Notes under the pieces: model-generated | Database searches by the model: none | What the model saw: the letters and a program-made list of their open reading frames with translations, nothing else | What the model was told of the DNA's origin: nothing | Assembly (NCBI GenBank): GCA_003235435.1 | Contig: QJWF01000053.1 | Span: forward strand, 1 to 7,217 | Length of the DNA: 7,217 nt | Direction: 5' to 3' | Source: Nitrosomonadales bacterium | GTDB lineage: Bacteria > Pseudomonadota > Gammaproteobacteria > Burkholderiales > Gallionellaceae | Shown here: positions 1-5,723 of the stretch, piece after piece | Layout: the number at the start of each line of letters is the position of its first letter | How positions within the stretch are numbered: position 1 is the stretch's first letter | Made by a program: the position numbers and the translations under genes

Positions 1-60
1 AGGCTGACCGAACAATGCGGCAGAAATCAGCATCTGGCCTGAAAGTTGCTGGGTGTTCAT
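1..60 (-). CDS. 5' end of a divergent gene of unknown function (partial)
   Basis: Read on the minus strand, an ATG at 60-58 opens a frame that stays open to the window edge, giving 20 residues that begin MNTQQLSGQMLISAALFGQP. The composition looks like a protein N-terminus. A GGGAG box lies at 76-72 on the minus strand, about 11 bases before the ATG, which is rather far for a ribosome site. An upstream in-frame alternative is not available nearby. I do not recognise the protein, and 20 codons without a stop is weak evidence. If real, it is transcribed away from the cytochrome cluster and shares the intergenic region with it. Confidence 0.4.
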   Translation of the reverse strand, partial: MNTQQLSGQMLISAALFGQP

Positions 61-104
61 GTGCGTTGATACTCCCTGCGCATTAACAAATGAGGCTGGG
101 GAAA

Positions 105-137
105 TTTCAAACTGACGGTCTAATTGCCGTTTTGAAA
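105..137. repeat. Imperfect inverted repeat in the divergent intergenic region
   Basis: TTTCAAA (105-111) followed by CTG and ACGG (115-118) is complementary to CCGT (127-130) plus TTTGAAA (131-137). This makes 11 pairs with a 3-base bulge and an 8-base centre. It lies between two divergently oriented genes, so it could be a regulator site or a transcribed hairpin. No T-run follows, so it is not an obvious terminator. Confidence 0.4.
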
Positions 138-154
138 ACCCCGAGCCGTTTTGA
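126..154 (+). repeat. 10-bp direct repeat with 19-bp spacing
   Basis: The decamer GCCGTTTTGA occurs exactly at 126-135 and again at 145-154, a 19-bp period (just under two helical turns). The second copy overlaps a TTGACC box that could be a -35 element, and the first copy overlaps the right arm of the inverted repeat at 105-137. The spacing would put both copies on nearly the same DNA face, as expected for a dimeric regulator, but no known regulator motif is recognised. Confidence 0.4.
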
Positions 155-179
155 CCTGGGAAGGTATGTTTATTATCAA
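151..179 (+). promoter_or_regulatory. Candidate sigma-70 promoter upstream of the β-barrel gene
   Basis: TTGACC (151-156, five of six to consensus) and TATCAA (174-179, four of six) are separated by 17 bases. A start near 186 would give a leader of about 120 bases before the ATG at 308. The assignment is by eye only. A second possible promoter is TTGACA (226-231) with TATGAC (247-252), but its 15-base spacing is short. Confidence 0.3.
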
Positions 180-307
180 TCCTCAGGAAACTTCAGGGAA
201 TACATACCTTGTGCCGGTAATGCTATTGACACAAAGTCCACAATCTTATGACATAAAAAATGTTGACATCAAAGCTGAGGCTGATTGGAACGACTGGCGC
301 AGGCCGG

Positions 308-2122
308 ATGTGTTATGTCATTTCTTTGACATGGCTGGCGCTCGGTTGGGCGAACACTGCGTTCCCGGCAGACGATTCCGCTCCAGCAGACTCGGCAGTT
401 TCAGCGGAAGCCGGGACTTCAGCCAAACCCGCTGCAAAAATGCGTCTTGCTCCTATAATCTTCCGAGTGGGCGGACATATCGGCTATGACATCGAGCAGC
501 GCAGCGTCAGCGGTTCCAGCCCGACGCTAAGGCAAAAAATAGCGCTAAACCTCCAGGGCAGGGCCTTGACCTACATTTATAAACCCTGGATAGCCATGGT
601 GAGGGCCAATCTGAATTTTATCGCCTCCAAGAACAAGTACCAGGACAGCAGTTATGCAAACAATTCGATCTGGGGCGATACTGGCTTGTTTTTGGTGCCA
701 TACAGTCGTTACCCATTCGAAGCGCGCGTCACCAAAACTCAAACCTATTCAGGCCAAGGCCTCGGCTCCCTTGACTATCAAACCACCCGTCTTGATTTGC
801 TGCAGCGATACACCCCAAAGGATGGAAAGGAAAGATACCAGGTCGGCTATATCCGCAGCAAAACAGAAGACAATACCCCTGAAATATTCAGGCAATCAGA
901 ATGGAACTTCAGTATAGGGTCGAACCGTTTTAAATCCAATACGTTACTGATGGACGGGTTTCAACAGCGCAACACACAACAACACAATGGCGATAGTTCA
1001 ATATTAAACCAGGTGTTGGCTCAGCATAGATACGTGCCTAGCTCGCAGTTTACCGTAAACAACAATGGCATCATGCGCAGCTCATATGAATACACCCAAA
1101 TGGGTTCGTCCATCTACAGAAACCGCGAGCTGAATAACGTAACATCTTATCAACCCATCAAGGCGCGATACACGCTGCTTGGTACCGCAAGGGTTAATTT
1201 TGTTGATTATTCTTTCAACAACAACTCTTCATACTCGAGAATTGCCAATGCGAATCTGGGAGGAAACTACAGGGCGTCACAATATGTCACTCTATCGGCA
1301 AGCGGCAATGTAACCGTGAAAGAAGATGCGTCGAATAGAACCACCACCTTGACCACCAGCCAAATCGCCAATGCCAATTATCCGCTTGCTTCATTCGACC
1401 TGGACAACTATCACTACAACAGCAGGGTGGGCGGATCGATAGCCAATCGCACCAACAGCAGCAGACAGAAAGGTGCACTGGCCACCTGGGAATCCGGTAG
1501 CGTCCAAACGGTATCAATCAGCCCGGGCCACAGCCTGACCGGCAAGTTTATTTTCGGGAAAGGTTTTCTGAATCTGAAATTTGATCAGATGTTCCAGGCG
1601 ACTGAGAGCACCCGTAGCCAGGCGACCGCGAGGCTCACTCATTCTGCCATGGCCGGTTTACGCCGCGAAAATACCTCCTTGACCTTGGTCGGGCGGGATT
1701 CGCGTTCTATGAACAGTGCACAGGACTCTTTCCAGTTCATTGGTCTCAATGGGTCGATTTCAGAGGAAATCAATCGTCAATCTTCATTCCTGGGCAATGT
1801 TTCAGTTCAGTCGACACGCCAAATCAGCACAACGAGGCCGGATTCTATCACCCGCACCAACTCATCAGTTAATCTCCATTATATTCACCGTCGAGCGTTC
1901 AACATACCCCGGTTATCCTTTGATTCGAGCCTACGAGCCTATAGCCAAGCGACACTCCCGGTACTGGCCGCCTCTCCCGACAACCAGGGGCCTGTTGACT
2001 GGGAAAACTCGTTTTCATATATCGTAGGTCTGCTAACAGCGGACTTAAAGGTGATTCTGTCGAAAGAGGGCGATGGCAAATCTCGATCTTTGATCTGGTT
2101 CTCCGTAAAAAGGTATTTCTGA
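308..2122 (+). CDS. Outer-membrane β-barrel protein, probable porin partner of the cytochromes
   Basis: Encodes 604 residues from ATG 308. This start was chosen because it directly begins a signal peptide (hydrophobic stretch around residues 4-16, likely cleavage near FPA-DD at 22). An earlier in-frame ATG at 260 would add 16 residues and bury the signal peptide. The only ribosome-site-like sequence is a weak AGG at 301-303. After a short Ala/Asp-rich linker, the rest is rich in Ser, Asn, Thr, Tyr and Arg with alternating polar/hydrophobic stretches typical of transmembrane β-strands. The last residues, SVKRYF, end in Phe, the usual outer-membrane assembly signal. The mature protein has no Cys and hence no haem. 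Its position before a run of periplasmic cytochromes suggests it is the barrel of a porin-cytochrome conduit, comparable in role to MtrB/PioB. It lacks the N-terminal CXXC often seen in MtrB, and homology to that family is not established. It could instead be an unrelated outer-membrane protein. Confidence 0.8.
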   Translation: MCYVISLTWLALGWANTAFPADDSAPADSAVSAEAGTSAKPAAKMRLAPIIFRVGGHIGYDIEQRSVSGSSPTLRQKIALNLQGRALTYIYKPWIAMVRANLNFIASKNKYQDSSYANNSIWGDTGLFLVPYSRYPFEARVTKTQTYSGQGLGSLDYQTTRLDLLQRYTPKDGKERYQVGYIRSKTEDNTPEIFRQSEWNFSIGSNRFKSNTLLMDGFQQRNTQQHNGDSSILNQVLAQHRYVPSSQFTVNNNGIMRSSYEYTQMGSSIYRNRELNNVTSYQPIKARYTLLGTARVNFVDYSFNNNSSYSRIANANLGGNYRASQYVTLSASGNVTVKEDASNRTTTLTTSQIANANYPLASFDLDNYHYNSRVGGSIANRTNSSRQKGALATWESGSVQTVSISPGHSLTGKFIFGKGFLNLKFDQMFQATESTRSQATARLTHSAMAGLRRENTSLTLVGRDSRSMNSAQDSFQFIGLNGSISEEINRQSSFLGNVSVQSTRQISTTRPDSITRTNSSVNLHYIHRRAFNIPRLSFDSSLRAYSQATLPVLAASPDNQGPVDWENSFSYIVGLLTADLKVILSKEGDGKSRSLIWFSVKRYF

Positions 2123-2137
2123 TGCAGATGACAAAGA

Positions 2138-2153
2138 CAACTCGACAGAGTTG
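2138..2153 (+). other. Short hairpin just after the β-barrel stop codon
   Basis: CAACTC (2138-2143) and GAGTTG (2148-2153) pair perfectly over 6 bp around a GACA loop, 16 bases past the stop codon. There is no T-run after it, so it is not a classic intrinsic terminator. It might protect the 3' end of the transcript. Confidence 0.3.
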
Positions 2154-2191
2154 GCGAAATTTCCGTAAACCCTGTCATTGTCAGCACGAGC

Positions 2192-2219
2192 CATCGAAAA
2201 ATCTTGGATTATTTCGATG
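2192..2219. repeat. Strong 12-bp hairpin / inverted repeat in the gap before the cytochrome genes
   Basis: CATCGAAA (2192-2199) pairs perfectly with TTTCGATG (2212-2219). The stem continues inside, after one unpaired A at 2211, as AATC (2200-2203) with GATT (2207-2210), leaving a 3-base loop. The stem is AT-rich and lacks a following run of T, so a terminator role is doubtful. It could be an operator or an mRNA-processing site separating β-barrel from cytochrome expression. The remainder of 2123-2375 shows no convincing gene or promoter. Confidence 0.45.
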
Positions 2220-2375
2220 ATTTGTTGGCTTAATGGCACATAAAATGCTTGGAATCAATACGTAGCTTGAGTTATTCTTCAATTTGAAAATAGCCGCCAC
2301 CACGGTGATCAAAGGTTTGGCTATCAGGCTGAACCGCAGCCAGAGATTCATGTCAACAGAAATGAAAGGGAAGAA

Positions 2376-2885
2376 ATGCAATCCTTAATACTAAAAACAC
2401 TTGATGGAACCGCTAGCCATTCCACCATGCTGTCAAAATGCAAAAACCAAGTGGCTGGTTATTTGGAAGTAAAACCCAATCGATTTGGCCATGTGTTATT
2501 CGTCTGCACGCTGATCATTGTCGCTTTCCTATTCGACCCTGCTCCAGCTATGGCCGAGTACGGGGACGTAGTGATCAACAATTACTCCGATTCTGCCGGC
2601 ATGCGCCCCGTGGTATTTCCCCACTGGTTCCATCGTATTCGTTTCCGTTGCAAGGTATGCCATGCCGATCTAGGTTTCAAGTTCAAGGCAGGCGGCAACG
2701 ATATCAACATGTACAAGATCATCGAGGGTAAATTCTGCGGTGCTTGTCATAACGGCAAAGTAGCTTGGTCTGTAAAAAACTGCATCCTGTGTCATTCGGG
2801 CAAACCCGGCACACCAATTCAGATACATGAAAGCACGATGCAGGAACTGGCTGTCCCGACCAATCCCTTGACTAGTAAGAAATAG
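2376..2885 (+). CDS. Periplasmic triheme c7-type cytochrome (A1)
   Basis: Encodes 169 residues with three haem-binding motifs: CKVCH (92-96), CGACH (121-125) and CILCH (136-140). FPHWFH just before the first motif supplies two candidate distal His ligands (83, 86). Met112, in NDINM, is the likely third distal ligand. This order matches the c(7)-type triheme domain (TIGR04257/PF14522, from memory). In Geobacter GSU1996, whose domains are of this type, two haems are bis-His and one is His/Met. A Sec signal with hydrophobic residues about 39-53 and likely cleavage AMA-EYGD at 60 places it in the periplasm. ATG 2376 has a close AAGGGAAG site (2366-2373). It leaves an unusually long n-region of about 37 residues, and ATG 2427 is an alternative. 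It is about 68% identical to the cytochrome at 5181 over the mature core. Expected role: electron carrier between inner membrane and the outer-membrane complex. Confidence 0.92.
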   Translation: MQSLILKTLDGTASHSTMLSKCKNQVAGYLEVKPNRFGHVLFVCTLIIVAFLFDPAPAMAEYGDVVINNYSDSAGMRPVVFPHWFHRIRFRCKVCHADLGFKFKAGGNDINMYKIIEGKFCGACHNGKVAWSVKNCILCHSGKPGTPIQIHESTMQELAVPTNPLTSKK

Positions 2886-2889
2886 GAGG
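2884..2889 (+). promoter_or_regulatory. Strong ribosome binding site overlapping the upstream stop codon
   Basis: AGGAGG overlaps the TAG stop of cytochrome A1 (2883-2885) and sits four bases before ATG 2894. This fixes the start of B1 and implies that A1 and B1 are translated from one mRNA. Confidence 0.85.
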
Positions 2890-2893
2890 TCAC

Positions 2894-3625
2894 ATGAACC
2901 GCATATCAAAATTGTTGCTCTGCCCAATGCTGGCTGCGCTGCTTGCAGCACCGATTAATTCTGCAACTGCAGCCGAAACTGCCAAGAGCAAATCTTCCAA
3001 AAGCAAACCCGCGCCGGCCGCCGCATCAGCTAAAGCGGCGCCTGATGCAGCGCCTGCCGCCTCAGTGCCGCAGTACCAGTACTCGACCCGCCCTGCCGCC
3101 ATCGCCGGTGGAGCCAACCCTTTCAACCGGCTGCTGAAGGTTGCCAAGATTCCGCACCAAGCGGCGAGCAATGACGAAATCCACGATCCCACCAATGAGG
3201 GTTCAATGATCTTGCAGCCTCCCCTGGAGGCTTATGAAGGTCTGCCGCAGACCGAGACCGGGCTTGGGAACGGTGTGAATTGGGTGAAGGCACTTGATGA
3301 CGGCAATATAAAGCCGCGCTGGGAACGCACTGATCCAAGCGCGGAACCGATGGTCATGGATATGAATATCGTCCGCGTGCCGAAAAGTTCAATGCCTGAC
3401 GTGGTATTCCCGCACCGGCAGCACACCTTGTGGCTGGCATGCTCGAACTGCCACCCCGACATTTTCATTCCGCGCAAAGGCGCCAACCAGATCAACATGG
3501 CGGCGATAATACTCGGTCAGAAATGTGGTGTTTGCCATGGCAAGGTCTCCTTCCCGGTTTCGGAATGCAAACGCTGCCATTCCCAGCCGAAACAGGTTGC
3601 AGTCAATGGGGGCGGGCCACAGTAG
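2894..3625 (+). CDS. Periplasmic triheme c7-type cytochrome with N-terminal extension (B1)
   Basis: Encodes 243 residues. The signal peptide ends near ATA-AE (about residue 27). An Ala/Pro/Lys-rich, probably disordered linker follows to about 57. Next is a 100-residue non-haem segment containing HDPT (97-100), NWVKAL (129-134) and IKPR (139-142), which is shared with the lipoprotein at 4576 and which I cannot assign to a named domain. The C-terminal c7 domain carries CSNCH (183-187), CGVCH (211-215) and CKRCH (225-229), distal His candidates 174 and 177 in FPHRQH, and Met202 in place of a third distal His. The Cys at residue 10 is inside the signal and not in a proper lipobox, so the protein is predicted to be soluble in the periplasm. 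It lies eight bases after A1, and together they form an A-B pair that recurs in reverse order downstream. Expected role: electron transfer, with the N-terminal segment possibly docking a partner. Confidence 0.92.
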   Translation: MNRISKLLLCPMLAALLAAPINSATAAETAKSKSSKSKPAPAAASAKAAPDAAPAASVPQYQYSTRPAAIAGGANPFNRLLKVAKIPHQAASNDEIHDPTNEGSMILQPPLEAYEGLPQTETGLGNGVNWVKALDDGNIKPRWERTDPSAEPMVMDMNIVRVPKSSMPDVVFPHRQHTLWLACSNCHPDIFIPRKGANQINMAAIILGQKCGVCHGKVSFPVSECKRCHSQPKQVAVNGGGPQ

Positions 3626-3644
3626 TGGCGCGGCGACAGGAATC

Positions 3645-4547
3645 ATGTATTGCAAGAGTGAGGCGTTGATACGGAGAGCGGTTGTGCTGTGGCTTCCGCT
3701 CCTTGCGTTGATCGCATCTGCTCCTGCATTGGCAGACGATGCGTTAACGCAACCTTCTCGCGAAGAAATCATGCAGGAGTTGCAACTGGTCAAGATGCTG
3801 TTGAACAATTCGCCCCTCGCCGAACGCGCCCGCAATAATGACGAAAAGCTCAAGCAGCCGATTGCGTTGGCTCGAACCCTTTATACAAGGGCCAATGATG
3901 CATTCATCGCGGGAAACATGGTCTGGGCTGGCGCTTTTCTGAACGAAGCACTGAGCGTGATGGAAGATGCCGCTCGTCTTGCATCCGATCCGCTGCAAGT
4001 GGAAACAAAACAGCGCGAACGTTATGCCGAACTCCTTGAAGACGTACGTGCCTTCGACGCTACCTATCAGGATGTGCGAAAGGGCTTGCCGCCGAAAGAC
4101 GCAAAGAAATACGATGCTGAGATTGAGCCCACCCGCGACTTGATCCGGCGCGCCCAGAACCTCATGCGCGACGGCCAATATCCGGAAGGATCCGAACTGC
4201 TGGAAAAAGTGCACGCCATCTACATTTCCGTTCTGAATGAGTTGCTTTCATCGACAGCTTTTGTCTACGACACCAATTTCAAAACACCAGCGGAGGAATA
4301 CGAATATGAGTTGGCACGCTACCATAGTTACGAGGAATTGATACCGATCGCGCGCGACCAATTCAAGCCAGATGAATCCACGCTTAAATTGAGCGAGCGT
4401 TTTGTGCAGGATGCGCTCACGACCCAGGGTGATGCAGAAAAACAGGCGGCAGGTGGTGACCACCCCGCCGCCATCAAGAAATTGCAGGAAGCCACCAAAC
4501 GTCTTCAGACGGCTTTGCGCACCATGGGACTGGAGGTGCCGGAATAA
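3645..4547 (+). CDS. Haem-free, α-helical periplasmic protein with TPR-like repeats (X), function unknown
   Basis: Encodes 300 residues from ATG 3645, 19 bases after the B1 stop, with a weak AGGA site at 3638-3641. The open frame extends upstream to 3525, but that part overlaps B1 in another frame. The 3645 start gives a clean signal peptide: Arg-Arg at 10-11, hydrophobic 13-24, cleavage ALA-DD at 30. A TTG at 3666 is a possible alternative. The mature protein has no Cys and is strongly helical. Three helix-turn-helix units of similar shape can be seen at roughly 74-107, 163-198 and 253-294. Each has a Gly-containing turn (FIAGN, MRDGQ, AAGGD) and a following L.EA/LLEK/LQEA helix, resembling tetratricopeptide-type repeats. 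I do not recognise the family. Lying centrally between two cytochrome pairs in the same operon, it may act as a scaffold or chaperone for them (inference). Confidence 0.85.
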   Translation: MYCKSEALIRRAVVLWLPLLALIASAPALADDALTQPSREEIMQELQLVKMLLNNSPLAERARNNDEKLKQPIALARTLYTRANDAFIAGNMVWAGAFLNEALSVMEDAARLASDPLQVETKQRERYAELLEDVRAFDATYQDVRKGLPPKDAKKYDAEIEPTRDLIRRAQNLMRDGQYPEGSELLEKVHAIYISVLNELLSSTAFVYDTNFKTPAEEYEYELARYHSYEELIPIARDQFKPDESTLKLSERFVQDALTTQGDAEKQAAGGDHPAAIKKLQEATKRLQTALRTMGLEVPE

Positions 4548-4575
4548 TGCTTGTTTACACTTGGGCGTGGTGACC

Positions 4576-5184
4576 ATGAAACGCCGCTTAGTCGAAATTT
4601 TGCTCGTCGCATGTACCGGACTAATGCTCGCTGCATGTTCAGGCCCGATGCAAGAGCAAACAGTACCGGCGGCTTCGGATGTCTTCGCACCTGATGGCCC
4701 CGGCAGGTGGCTGCCAATAATCGCGGACGGCTTGCACGATCCAACCGGTCCCGGAGCAAAACAGCTGCAAAACCCCGCCGAAGCACTCTTCTATCTACCC
4801 AGCGCCTTTTCCGGCAACAAAGTTCGCTGGGTCGAAGCAATCGAGGAGGGATATATAGAACCACGGCCAAGCATTCTGGACAGCAACTATAAGATGCAGG
4901 TTCTCGACCTGGATGTAATACGAACCAGAACTGGCGAAATGCCGATGGTATTGTTCCCTCACAGGAAGCACACTGAATGGCTGGATTGCGGCAATTGCCA
5001 TGAATGGCTGTTTAAATCTAAACGAGGTGCCACAAGGTTCGGCATGTTTGATGTTCTGAGCGGGGAGTACTGCGGTCGATGCCACGGTGCGGTGGCTTTC
5101 CCTCTTGTCGAATGTTTCTATTGCCACAGTGTAAGGCGCAAAGACCTGAAGACGCCAGTCACCGAACTTGAAATGCACAAATGA
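4576..5184 (+). CDS. Triheme c7-type cytochrome lipoprotein (B2)
   Basis: Encodes 202 residues. The open frame continues upstream of 4576, but ATG 4576 begins a lipoprotein signal: KRR at 2-4, hydrophobic 8-20, lipobox LAAC with Cys21. Ser at +2 implies outer-membrane sorting. GGTGA (4569-4573) is a weak ribosome site. The segment with HDPT (54-57), RWVEAI (84-89) and IEPR (94-97) matches the one in B1. The c7 domain carries CGNCH (138-142), CGRCH (166-170) and CFYCH (180-184), distal His candidates 129 and 132 in FPHRKH, and Met157 as the probable third distal ligand. Identity with B1 is about 52% over the 64-residue haem domain. It sits 28 bases after X, and its stop overlaps the next start as ATGA. 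Predicted role: a lipid-anchored electron relay at the inner face of the outer membrane, close to the barrel; surface exposure cannot be excluded. Confidence 0.92.
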   Translation: MKRRLVEILLVACTGLMLAACSGPMQEQTVPAASDVFAPDGPGRWLPIIADGLHDPTGPGAKQLQNPAEALFYLPSAFSGNKVRWVEAIEEGYIEPRPSILDSNYKMQVLDLDVIRTRTGEMPMVLFPHRKHTEWLDCGNCHEWLFKSKRGATRFGMFDVLSGEYCGRCHGAVAFPLVECFYCHSVRRKDLKTPVTELEMHK

Positions 5185-5600
5185 CCTCCAGATTGCGCTC
5201 ACATATTCCACTCCCGGCACTTGGACTTTTTCCTGGCGCCGTGATGATGCTCGGCGTGTTCATGTTGCTTACCCCATTTCCCTCCTCGGCAGAATACGGC
5301 GATGTTGTGATAAACAAGCGTGCGGAACAGGCGGGCATGCGCCCTGTGATTTTCCCGCATTGGTTCCATCGCATTCGTTTCCGTTGCAGGGTATGTCATA
5401 CTGAAGTGGGCTTCGAGATTCGCGCAGGATCCAACAACATACTCATGGCAGACATCATCGAAGGCAGATTCTGCGGAAAATGCCATAACAACAAGATCGC
5501 CTGGGGACCTCAGAATTGCCAATTGTGCCATTCCGGACTCCCCGGACTGGAAAGCGGAGTGATAGGTGGGCCCACAACGGGCGGGCCGAGCAAGTGGTGA
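5181..5600 (+). CDS. Periplasmic triheme c7-type cytochrome (A2)
   Basis: Encodes 139 residues and starts within the stop of B2 (ATGA, 5181-5184), so the two are probably translationally coupled. The signal peptide has hydrophobic residues about 20-32 and likely cleavage SSA-EYGD at 37. The mature protein begins EYGDVVIN exactly as A1 does. It has CRVCH (69-73), CGKCH (98-102) and CQLCH (113-117), distal His candidates 60 and 63 in FPHWFH, and Met89 in the conserved third-ligand position. It is shorter than A1, with a short signal n-region and a Gly/Pro-rich tail instead of A1's longer C-terminus. A1 and A2 are about 86% identical at DNA level over 66 bases around the first haem (2598-2663 and 5334-5399). 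Predicted role: soluble periplasmic electron carrier, possibly a specialised partner of B2. Confidence 0.93.
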   Translation: MTSRLRSHIPLPALGLFPGAVMMLGVFMLLTPFPSSAEYGDVVINKRAEQAGMRPVIFPHWFHRIRFRCRVCHTEVGFEIRAGSNNILMADIIEGRFCGKCHNNKIAWGPQNCQLCHSGLPGLESGVIGGPTTGGPSKW

Positions 5601-5723
5601 TCCCAGAATTTGCATTTCCCGAATGACCACCGCCTAATTCAATCTGGTCTCCGACTGCAAAAGCTTGTAAACCGGGTATGGCGGTATCACCCCGTCCAGT
5701 GGTTGAGAGTTTAGGAGAATTTC
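5601..5723 (+). promoter_or_regulatory. Intergenic region with ribosome site and weak promoter candidate
   Basis: This 123-bp gap separates the A-B-X-B-A run from the NHL gene. TTGCAT (5610-5615) and CCTAAT (5633-5638) with 17-base spacing form a weak sigma-70 candidate. AGGAG (5713-5717), six bases before ATG 5724, is a good ribosome site. No clear intrinsic terminator is visible, so read-through from the upstream genes is possible. Confidence 0.35.

Noticed and set aside
151..489. Plus-strand open frame of 112 codons beginning at TTG 151 or ATG 166
   Set aside because: It overlaps the barrel gene in another frame, has no signal or domain character, and its second half is clearly the out-of-frame reading of the barrel signal and linker.
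2138..2219. Intrinsic terminator after the β-barrel gene
   Set aside because: Two hairpins are present but neither has a GC-rich stem followed by a T-run, so they are listed only as structures.
3525..3644. Upstream extension of the X gene to ATG 3525
   Set aside because: It lies inside the haem domain of B1 in another frame and would place 40 extra residues before a normal signal peptide; ATG 3645 fits the gene spacing.
3744..4214. Long minus-strand open frame (156 codons) opposite X
   Set aside because: It is antisense to a well-supported signal-peptide protein and shows no recognisable signal or domain; the same applies to other long antisense frames, such as 3389-3853 and 6369-6830.
4547..4573. 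Eight-codon mini-ORF between X and B2 (TAATG start, TGA two bases before B2)
   Set aside because: It neatly spans the gap and might aid reinitiation, but a frame this short arises easily by chance and has no other support.
4402..4575. Upstream extension of B2 to ATG 4402
   Set aside because: It overlaps X in another frame and would bury the lipoprotein signal; ATG 4576 gives a proper lipobox at Cys21.
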